Part shown: piece after piece, positions 26,798 through 34,667 of the stretch
Layout: each line of letters starts with the position of its first letter
How positions within the stretch are numbered: position 1 is the first letter of the stretch
Source: Flavobacterium cellulosilyticum
Lineage (GTDB): Bacteria > Bacteroidota > Bacteroidia > Flavobacteriales > Flavobacteriaceae
DNA length: 64,000 nt
Direction of reading: 5' to 3'
Assembly: GCF_004349355.1 (NCBI RefSeq)
Contig: NZ_SMFK01000001.1
Span: 310,001-374,000 of the forward strand
The notes under the pieces: model-generated
Told to the model about the DNA's origin: nothing
Database searches by the model: none
What the model saw: the letters and a program-made list of their open reading frames with translations, nothing else
Made by a program: the position numbers and the translations under genes

Positions 26798-29373
26798 AGT
26801 TTCCTTTTTAAATTTTTTAAAATATCATCTGCATTTTTCAAACCTGCATAATCAAGAGCTTCCCTTTTCTCCTTTTCATTTATATTCTTTAAAATTTTAT
26901 TGAGTTCGCTATCTTTTAAATTCTGATCATTGTTGCAAGATTGTTGTGCACTATGATATGTGGTATTATTTTTTCCTAATTCCCAAATTTTCAAAACTAT
27001 ATCAATACTTCTTCTTAATTTAGAATCTGTTGAATTCTTTTTATAGTCTTCTAATTTATTTTTTTTCAACTCACCTCCTTTAAGATATTGAATAATTTCT
27101 TCATTTTTAACAGATGAAATTTTAGTTGTTTGTTTCTGAGGTGTTTGTGGCTGTTCTTCACGATTTATAATCTGAGTTTCTTTTATTTGTTCCGTTTTCT
27201 TTTCTTGTTGTTTTACTTGTGATTCGCTATCATTTGAGGATTCTTTTGGCTTAAGAATTTCGTTTATAGCAACTGCAATTTCACTTAGAGTTTTATTATT
27301 AACGTTTCCAAGTTTGTTGCTAATCTCTTTATATTTAGAGCTATCAATATTCTTAATAGCCGTTTCTATATTATGCTGTTCAGATGAATAATCAAGTTTT
27401 ATTAATTCTTTAAATTTTTTATCATTTATCAAATTCCTTTTATTTATTGCATCTTCAATGCTTTTCATATTGTCTTTCCATCCATTATATTCAGTAGAGT
27501 CATTTTGTTTTTCAAGCCCCATAAACCAATCATATATACTTTGACTCTTTTCTTGTACATCTGGTTTTTGCTTCTCAAATTCTTGTTTGTAATTTTTTAA
27601 TGTATCAAGAATAAGAGAATCTCCTTGAACATAGTTTTGTATATATTCAGGAAATACATTAGGGGATTGAGGATTATCTGAAACGGATAAATTAAAAATC
27701 AAAGTAAATGCTACTATGACAAGTAATGCGATACTACCTATCCAACTCCATTTATTGTTGTACCACGATTTTTCGAAAATAGCTTCATAATAACCATCAT
27801 AATCTTTTGAAGATTGTTCTTGATATTTCCATTCAATAAATTCGTATCCAAAATTCGCGTCACAACCAAAATTTGGCTTAATCATAACATATTTACCAAT
27901 TGACTTATTCTTAAAACTCCTTTTCCCAAATTTATCATCTATTACTAATTCATATTTTTCCTCTTTCGAATTTTCTGTCAATTGTTTAAACTTTAAATTT
28001 ACAAGTTTCGAGTTTTCATCTTTTGCGGGACAATAAGGAAAACTTTTTCTTTCATACTTATTACTCAAAATAGTAATATCATATGATTTGTCAATATCTT
28101 CTCCAATAAATTTAGGTTCCTTGCTTGTAGAAAATAAATCTCCTTGTTGATTTCGAATTTGTATATTATAATCATTAACTATTCCTATGTCATCGATAAC
28201 AATAAATGAAACATTAATATGTTCTTGTAGAATTAAATCTACATTTCCTGTTTGATTTACGGGTATAAGGTCAATTTTACCTGAATAGTCTCCTTTTTTA
28301 ATTGAAATATGGAATGTTTTTATTAAATCTTCACCACTAAAAGTACATTCGTATCGATGCCCACTTATTTTTTCCCACGGTTTCGTTCCAATTTGTATTT
28401 CCGCATCATCTATAAAATTCCCCTTTCTATCTTTGATTTCGATAGTTATGGTTTTAATTTTCGGTTCAGGGTTATTAAAAGCATCGTACTTTATATTAAT
28501 TTGATTATTGTTTTTGTTTAATTCTAAATACTTATAAATTTCAGAATCAGGATTAGACAGTGTTCCTTTTGGTTGTATTGGCCAAAAACATCTTTCATCT
28601 TTCGAATAACTTATTTCTACTTGCCATTTTGACCTAATGCAATTGTTATTTTTTCTGTCTGAACGTTCTTTCCCATTTGCAGAGATTAAAATTCCTTTGC
28701 TAGGGTCATAATTTTTTATATAGTAGTATTCATTTTTTAAATCAATGTCTTTCAGTTCTATACCAGAATTAGACAAAACAGTAAGAGGGTTTTTCGGATT
28801 TTCTTTCAAATCCTCACTTACCAAAAAAACTTGTTTATAGGCACTATATTCTTCTTGAAATGGCTTGTCAAAATATTCTCTTAAATCACCTTCATTTTTA
28901 TAATATAGAATTGCGGCATCTTTTGTTCCAGAATGAAGTTCTTCGTTTTTTTGAGTTTTATCTTGTTCTTTATACTTGTTCAAAATATCACCTACAAAAT
29001 TCCACTCCTCTTTAATGAGGTTTTTTTCTCCTCGATTTAGATAATTATTTTTAATATAATTATCAGTATAAGTTTTTGACAACTCGTCAAGTACATTTAT
29101 AATTTCTTCTCCTTTTAGTGTTTTATTATTATTGATTAATAGAGAAAATGCTATAAAACCCAAAGCATTACTTCGTTGTGAATCTTTTACAATCATATAT
29201 TTTGTATACACAGAATCATTTATTGTAAAAGCAATAGTATAAACAGATTGACCTAATGAATTATCATTATTTGCCCCACTTCTCCTTTCCTCTGCAATTA
29301 AATAGGCAAGTTCTTCATTAGTTGTATATAATGTCCGTAAACCATCTTTAGTTGCGTAAATTACTATATTCAT
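26794..29373 (-). CDS. Large membrane protein with Ig-like domains, GTPase-partner candidate
   Basis: 859 residues. The N-terminal ~170 (MNIVIYATKDGLRTLYTTNE, ALGFIAFSLLINNNKTLKGE) form an alpha/beta domain without export signal. A beta-rich middle (~290-520) contains two or three Ig/carboxypeptidase-regulatory-like units, then a B-repeat-like segment (FGYEFIEWKYQEQS). One membrane helix (~575-595, WIGSIALLVIVAFTLIFNLS) and a ~260-residue helical, Lys/Glu-rich tail follow. The front half is thus cytoplasmic and the tail periplasmic. It follows the GTPase gene by 6 bases. This resembles the partners of GTPases in predicted conflict systems (GAP1-like); that comparison is from memory. Confidence 0.7.
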   Translation of the reverse strand: MNIVIYATKDGLRTLYTTNEELAYLIAEERRSGANNDNSLGQSVYTIAFTINDSVYTKYMIVKDSQRSNALGFIAFSLLINNNKTLKGEEIINVLDELSKTYTDNYIKNNYLNRGEKNLIKEEWNFVGDILNKYKEQDKTQKNEELHSGTKDAAILYYKNEGDLREYFDKPFQEEYSAYKQVFLVSEDLKENPKNPLTVLSNSGIELKDIDLKNEYYYIKNYDPSKGILISANGKERSDRKNNNCIRSKWQVEISYSKDERCFWPIQPKGTLSNPDSEIYKYLELNKNNNQINIKYDAFNNPEPKIKTITIEIKDRKGNFIDDAEIQIGTKPWEKISGHRYECTFSGEDLIKTFHISIKKGDYSGKIDLIPVNQTGNVDLILQEHINVSFIVIDDIGIVNDYNIQIRNQQGDLFSTSKEPKFIGEDIDKSYDITILSNKYERKSFPYCPAKDENSKLVNLKFKQLTENSKEEKYELVIDDKFGKRSFKNKSIGKYVMIKPNFGCDANFGYEFIEWKYQEQSSKDYDGYYEAIFEKSWYNNKWSWIGSIALLVIVAFTLIFNLSVSDNPQSPNVFPEYIQNYVQGDSLILDTLKNYKQEFEKQKPDVQEKSQSIYDWFMGLEKQNDSTEYNGWKDNMKSIEDAINKRNLINDKKFKELIKLDYSSEQHNIETAIKNIDSSKYKEISNKLGNVNNKTLSEIAVAINEILKPKESSNDSESQVKQQEKKTEQIKETQIINREEQPQTPQKQTTKISSVKNEEIIQYLKGGELKKNKLEDYKKNSTDSKLRRSIDIVLKIWELGKNNTTYHSAQQSCNNDQNLKDSELNKILKNINEKEKREALDYAGLKNADDILKNLKRKL

Positions 29374-29379
29374 TACTAG

Positions 29380-30819
29380 TTATTTATTAAATACATCTAA
29401 TATACTCTTTCCTGTTGGATCAATTCTACGCATTAAAATATCAATAATATTTTCAGCTGTTTCTGAATTAAAATCACAAATTTCCTCAAAATAAACTTTA
29501 CCTAAAGAAAAAGGAAGACCTAATATCCGGCCACCATTTATACTATTTTTTTCACATTTATCTCTCAATGAATTAACAAAACCTATATAATTTTCATCAT
29601 TAAGATAATGGCGAACTTGATCTTTTTTTAGGTTTTTATCTTCAGGTATTAAATCACTTTTGGTAACTACTACATATATTGCATCAGTTGTTTTACTAAA
29701 AATATTATAAATAGGATTGTTAAAAAAAGTAGCGGCCGAATTTAAATAGTTGGATTGTTTATAACTATCCTGATCGGCATTATTACCTTTTTCATAATCA
29801 ACAAAAAAGAAATGCATCTTACGGTTTTTTCCATTCAAATAGTTAATCAATGTATTAAAAGTTTCTTCGTGTTGTTTAGTAGGAAGAGGTTTCCCTGCGT
29901 TTTTATAAAGAAAACATTGAAAAATCTCTCCACTTAATTCAATTAGAGAAACAGAACGAGAGTTTCTCTCATTCCTTTTTTTTAAGGTAAATGGAAGATA
30001 TTGTGTTTTATCTGAGGGTGTACCCGCTGGTAAAATAGAAATCTGTTCATCAAAAAGATTCTGTAATTGTAACATATAATTATAACCTGGTCCCTGAGCT
30101 ATCTCTAATAAGCCTTTTTTGTTAGCAGTGCTTAAAACCGCCGAAAGAGCCGTTGTTTTGCCAGAACCTCGAATCCCCCAAAAATAAACTTCGGTGAATC
30201 CATCAGGAATTGACTTTGGGGTTTCTCCTAGTTTAAAATCTGATACTGAATCATTTTTAATCAATTTGTTAATCACTTCTTTAGGAATGCCATTTTGTAT
30301 TAGAAGTTCAGGTGTTAATAACCCATCTGACAAATAATTTCTAATAGTATCTGCAGGAAATGCTGCAGGATTTTCTAATATTTTTATTAGTTTGTTACTG
30401 TCTTCTTCTAACTGAGATTTTTTATTTTTCGCTTCCAAAGTATATTTACCATTTGGATACGTATTAAGGTATTCCGAATAACTTGAAATTGTATTCTGTA
30501 TTTGAGCATTATTCCAAGTATTTTCATCTTCTAACTGAGATATTTTATTTTCCGCATCCAAAATATATTTACCATTTGGGTACTTATCTAGATATTCCGA
30601 ATAACTTAACACAATGTTTTGTGCTTGAGCATTATTCCAGGCATTATCTTCTTCTTGTTCTCGATTCTTTTGTAAAGTTGTTATAGCATTTCTCTTTGTG
30701 GCATCTAAATCACCTGTATGTCTTAAATCCTCTAGAGTTACAATTCCCTGATTGATAAATTCAAAAAGTTGCTCTGCCGAGAAATCATCTATGTTGCTAA
30801 ATATATCGTTTTTGTCCAT
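29380..30819 (-). CDS. TRAFAC-like GTPase with repeated adaptor modules
   Basis: 479 residues, cytoplasmic. The N-terminus is a small helical adaptor (FSAEQLFEFINQGIVTLEDL), a version of which recurs near 155-190 (PADTIRNYLSDGLLTPELLI). Between them are two 40-residue repeats with W-NAQ-QN, SYSEYLDKYPNGKY and A-NK-SQLE. The P-loop is GIRGSGKTTA near residue 214, a likely switch II follows at SLIELSGEIFQ, and the base-specificity motif is VVTKSD. It therefore resembles the TRAFAC GTPases used in predicted bacterial conflict systems. It follows the multi-pass membrane protein gene by 22 bases. The GTPase call is good; partners and function are inferred. Confidence 0.8.
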   Translation of the reverse strand: MDKNDIFSNIDDFSAEQLFEFINQGIVTLEDLRHTGDLDATKRNAITTLQKNREQEEDNAWNNAQAQNIVLSYSEYLDKYPNGKYILDAENKISQLEDENTWNNAQIQNTISSYSEYLNTYPNGKYTLEAKNKKSQLEEDSNKLIKILENPAAFPADTIRNYLSDGLLTPELLIQNGIPKEVINKLIKNDSVSDFKLGETPKSIPDGFTEVYFWGIRGSGKTTALSAVLSTANKKGLLEIAQGPGYNYMLQLQNLFDEQISILPAGTPSDKTQYLPFTLKKRNERNSRSVSLIELSGEIFQCFLYKNAGKPLPTKQHEETFNTLINYLNGKNRKMHFFFVDYEKGNNADQDSYKQSNYLNSAATFFNNPIYNIFSKTTDAIYVVVTKSDLIPEDKNLKKDQVRHYLNDENYIGFVNSLRDKCEKNSINGGRILGLPFSLGKVYFEEICDFNSETAENIIDILMRRIDPTGKSILDVFNK

Positions 30820-30841
30820 TATATTAATTAATTTTTCTGAT

Positions 30842-31774
30842 TTATAAAACTACTTCATAATCTGCTGTTGTTAATGCGCCTGTGCATCTTGAGTCACGTT
30901 TTGTTACATACCAGGATAGAAGCATTAGCACGTAACCAATTATTGCCAAAACAATAGAAAATGGTGAAGGAGTTCCAATTGTTGTAAAGTAATTTTTTAC
31001 ATTATGTAGAGTTGGTGTGCTTGGAATAAAATCTGGGTAATCTTCTTCACCGCGAGCTTTCTCTTTAGAAAAACTTACAAGTTTATTTAGGCTACTCGTT
31101 GTGTTTGTTCCTATATTGTTAATTACATCAACCAAGCTTATAGGTTCCCAATTATTAATACTGACTTTTGCCTTTGCTAAGTAAGTAGAGTCAATAGTTT
31201 TAATATTATTAAAGGTTTGAGGAAGCAATATATTATTTATTTTATCGAGTTGAGTATTTTTTTGTATTTCAAGAGAAACAGTGCCATTTATATCCATCCC
31301 AAATTTATTTAATTCTCTTTGTTGACCGTTTTTATTAAGTATTGCAGCGCTTAGCTTATTTTCGTAAATATTAACTCTTGTTTCGACATATGCTTTATAA
31401 TCAGGATACATTTTCTCGACCTCAGATATGTTGCCAATAAGTTTACGTTTAATTTCACTTTCTTTCGCACTAACCACAAAATAATGAGAAAAATATGAAT
31501 AAGTAGAATAAGCTGTTATACTTGTGAAAAAAAACAATAAAACAATCTCCCATATTAAACATTTTTTGCAATTACGTTTTGTTTGTTTTAATTTTTTTGC
31601 ACCAAGCGATGTTCCAATCAATAACAAGATTATAACTGCAGCTGAAATGATACTTTTTTCTTTATCACCCATAGTGCGGAAGTTTTCACCTAGAAAACAA
31701 TAATATCCAAATGTAATGGCGGTTAATATGTTAATTACAACTGCTAATGAAAATTTTAATCGTTTCAAATTCAT
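30842..31774 (-). CDS. Multi-pass inner membrane protein of the Srf-like operon
   Basis: 310 residues. Three membrane helices lie in the first ~105 residues (SLAVVINILTAITFGYYCFL, SIISAAVIILLLIGTSLGAK, IWEIVLLFFFTSITAYSTYS), then a ~150-residue soluble loop, then a final helix near 275-290 (SIVLAIIGYVLMLLSWYV) and a short cytoplasmic tail. The loop may be periplasmic. No known domain recognised. It lies between the membrane subtilisin and the GTPase, with gaps of 29 and 22 bases, and may couple them across the inner membrane. Confidence 0.75.
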   Translation of the reverse strand: MNLKRLKFSLAVVINILTAITFGYYCFLGENFRTMGDKEKSIISAAVIILLLIGTSLGAKKLKQTKRNCKKCLIWEIVLLFFFTSITAYSTYSYFSHYFVVSAKESEIKRKLIGNISEVEKMYPDYKAYVETRVNIYENKLSAAILNKNGQQRELNKFGMDINGTVSLEIQKNTQLDKINNILLPQTFNNIKTIDSTYLAKAKVSINNWEPISLVDVINNIGTNTTSSLNKLVSFSKEKARGEEDYPDFIPSTPTLHNVKNYFTTIGTPSPFSIVLAIIGYVLMLLSWYVTKRDSRCTGALTTADYEVVL

Positions 31775-31803
31775 AATTATTTAATATTTTATTTATACTT
31801 TTT

Positions 31804-34662
31804 TTAGCTATTGTTTCCAATGACTTTTAATTCCCTGTCTATTCTATCTAATTCTTGCTGTAAACTTTCTCGCTTTTTCAAAAGAGAATTTCTTCTTTCG
31901 CTATCGGCTGGTGTATTCGGTCTGTTGGAAGGGTTTTGAATCGTACTTCCATTCCCTACTGTAAAGGAACATATATGTAAAGTTTTGTCTTCTTTTGTTA
32001 TGTTCCCTTTATAATTTTCTGTTTTTCCACCATATTTTACAGTAATGGTATAGGGTGTTTTATTTATGTTTGGTTCTTGCTTTTTATAATAGCGAAGATA
32101 AACGTTGTAGGTGCCATTAGGAGCTCCGTTATTGGGCCAAAATATATTTTCAATTGGCTTTTTACTGTCAGGATACTCTACATTCATATCTATTTCAAGT
32201 TGCCCGCCACTAGAAATACTTTTATTTTTGAACCAAACTGCTTCACCTTTAGGGTCAGTACAATACAAGTCCAAATCATTGTAATTATTCCAATTTAAAA
32301 GTATTTGTACATCTCCAGTTGAAGGTTTTGGCGTACAATCTATCACATTACCCGACTTCACCATTTGCAAGGCTTTATCTAACTGGATCAACTTCCCTAT
32401 ATTACCTTGAGTAGGTAATCCTGTGTTTTGTAAAATGCAAATAATTTGCTTGGTCGTTAGGGTGCTTTTAAGACTTTTCATCAGGGCAATTGCCCCAGAA
32501 ATGATTGGAGCAGCCATACTTGTTCCGTCCATTGTTTGATAACTATTAGAGCCAACGGTACTGTATATGCCAACACCTGGTGCAGAAATCTTGGAATAAG
32601 AGCCATAATTACTAAAATTGGCTTTGGTACTATTCTGGCTATTTTTATCTACTGCTGAAACGGTAACAAATAGTTCAGGACGTTGCAATGCTTCTATGCC
32701 AGCCAAGACATTATCGTTTCCGGCAGCCACAACTAGTGTGGAATTATGATTTGCTGCAATTCTCATTATTTCGCGCCACAACCGTTCTTCTTCTTTGAAA
32801 TGATTTTGAATCAAATCTCTTTGTTTACTTTCTGGAATTTGTGAAAGACCACTGAATTGACTGCCTAATGAAACGTTTATCACATCTGCTCCTTGGTATA
32901 AGGCATATAATATACCATCCAATACAGAGGTGGTTGTCATCATACCCTTTTCATTAGCAACCTGAATGGGCATAAACTTACAGTTTGAAGCTATTCCACA
33001 TATTCCTTGTTCGTTATTAGCGATTGCTAATGCTGTTCCAGCAACGTGTGTTCCGTGGTCTATCTGCTGTGGATAAATCTCATCTGAATGTTTCCATACA
33101 TTATATGGTTGCACCACTTTAGTTCTTAATTCTGGATGTTTTATATTGAAACCATTATCAACAATAGCAATGGTGATTTTGTCTGAGCCACGAGATATAT
33201 CCCAAGCTTTAGGTGCATTTATTTTTCGGAGATACCAGTTTTTATTATTATCTTTAAAAGCAGGATCGTTAGGAGTATATGCTCCTTCTAACAAAGCTTC
33301 GTCAAAGACAAAGAGATTGTAAGCGGGTTTAAATTTATCCGGAATTTCCTGTTTCAACTGCTCTCGTTTTTCCGAAGGAATTTCGATTTGCAATCGCTTT
33401 ACTACATTGTCGTAATAAACTACTTTATATTTCGCATCCGGATATTTTGCTTTGAAATCTTTGGCAAAATCCATAATAGATTTGTCTTCATTTTCCATCA
33501 GGATATTCAAACGGTTCCCTATAATAGCTGGATTTCCGGGGATTATCTCTGGATTATCTTCTATTGGAGGCATTACACCTTGTTGCGGAGGTAATATATC
33601 TTCATAAGCTGGCGGTGTTGGTTCAGGTGTGTAAGGATCGTGAGGATTATAAATTCCTCCTCCATCACCAACACGAGGGTCTTTCTTAACCCAAGTAGAA
33701 TCATTATCGCTGAGAGCAGCACCACCAGTTAAGTGATGACCGTTACAATTTCTGAATAACCACCCAAAGAACAATAGTAAAAGAAGTAATAGCAGTAACC
33801 ATAGCAACCATTTTAAACATCCATTTCCTGTAAATAAAGCTTTTAACCAATTCCAAAAACGAATATACCAAGGTAATTTTGGAACTTCAACTGGGGTTTC
33901 AACAAGAGGAACAACTGGTGGAATTACTGATTTAGGTTTATATAATGCTGTAAATTCCTTGTTGGTTGTAACCTCATATCCATCAGGTTTTTCGTCCCAA
34001 CGGTCAAATTCATATCCTTCAAGTGGTTCAACCTCTGGAATATCCTCTTCTGAAAGCAATTCGTTTGGTTGTTTGGTAACAAAATTGTTCCCATTCAGAT
34101 TTCCATTATTGCCTTCATTGAAAGTTATGGTAAATGGGGATTGCGGTAAGGGAATAGCTTCCTTCTTTGTCTTTACAGCTAGATTTTTGCAAATCTCACT
34201 AATGTCTGCTCTTATATTATCACGTAATTGCATTCCCCAAACCCCTAAAACTACTATTTCGTCATAGCAATAGATAAAGCGGTTATCCACATACTTAATC
34301 GCATATTCAAGAAACTTCGATTCATCATTTTTTCCTGAATCTCGAAGAGTGTCTATTACGGTATTGTAATAAGCAAGTGTCTTATCTTTTATGATTGTAT
34401 ACTTTGTCAAATCATCACCTTGCAACTCCGACAGTAGTTGTGGCGTTTCATTATATTTTGTACCGTAAAAGACAATTGAATTACCTTCTTGAACAGGATG
34501 TGCTAAGAACCCCCGATATTTAGCTTCAATGTACTTATTTATTATACTAGGTTCTGCCAATATATAACGTCGAAACAACGTTTGACCATCAATGCCTTGT
34601 ATAGCTTTGAAATATTTTAAATCGGTACTTAGCAATTGTTTCTTGCCTATTACTGTAGCCAT
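31804..34662 (-). CDS. Membrane-spanning subtilisin-like protease with cytoplasmic front domain
   Basis: 952 residues in an unusual order. The first ~180 residues form a soluble domain with no export signal. A B-repeat-like unit follows (GYEFDRWDEKPDGYEV, ~220-245), then a poly-Leu membrane helix near 285-305. The rest should lie in the periplasm: a propeptide-like stretch, then an S8 protease domain with Asp502 (IAIVDNGFN), His536 (DHGTHVAGTA) and Ser715 (GTSMAAPIIS). A DUF2135/YfaP-like beta domain (DVQILLNWNNYNDLDLYCTD) and a C-terminal coiled coil follow. All catalytic residues are present. It lies 5 bases after the SrfC-like gene ends. It may be an effector activated through the membrane by the cytoplasmic NTPases (inference). 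Confidence 0.88.
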   Translation of the reverse strand: MATVIGKKQLLSTDLKYFKAIQGIDGQTLFRRYILAEPSIINKYIEAKYRGFLAHPVQEGNSIVFYGTKYNETPQLLSELQGDDLTKYTIIKDKTLAYYNTVIDTLRDSGKNDESKFLEYAIKYVDNRFIYCYDEIVVLGVWGMQLRDNIRADISEICKNLAVKTKKEAIPLPQSPFTITFNEGNNGNLNGNNFVTKQPNELLSEEDIPEVEPLEGYEFDRWDEKPDGYEVTTNKEFTALYKPKSVIPPVVPLVETPVEVPKLPWYIRFWNWLKALFTGNGCLKWLLWLLLLLLLLLFFGWLFRNCNGHHLTGGAALSDNDSTWVKKDPRVGDGGGIYNPHDPYTPEPTPPAYEDILPPQQGVMPPIEDNPEIIPGNPAIIGNRLNILMENEDKSIMDFAKDFKAKYPDAKYKVVYYDNVVKRLQIEIPSEKREQLKQEIPDKFKPAYNLFVFDEALLEGAYTPNDPAFKDNNKNWYLRKINAPKAWDISRGSDKITIAIVDNGFNIKHPELRTKVVQPYNVWKHSDEIYPQQIDHGTHVAGTALAIANNEQGICGIASNCKFMPIQVANEKGMMTTTSVLDGILYALYQGADVINVSLGSQFSGLSQIPESKQRDLIQNHFKEEERLWREIMRIAANHNSTLVVAAGNDNVLAGIEALQRPELFVTVSAVDKNSQNSTKANFSNYGSYSKISAPGVGIYSTVGSNSYQTMDGTSMAAPIISGAIALMKSLKSTLTTKQIICILQNTGLPTQGNIGKLIQLDKALQMVKSGNVIDCTPKPSTGDVQILLNWNNYNDLDLYCTDPKGEAVWFKNKSISSGGQLEIDMNVEYPDSKKPIENIFWPNNGAPNGTYNVYLRYYKKQEPNINKTPYTITVKYGGKTENYKGNITKEDKTLHICSFTVGNGSTIQNPSNRPNTPADSERRNSLLKKRESLQQELDRIDRELKVIGNNS

Positions 34663-34667
34663 AATTT

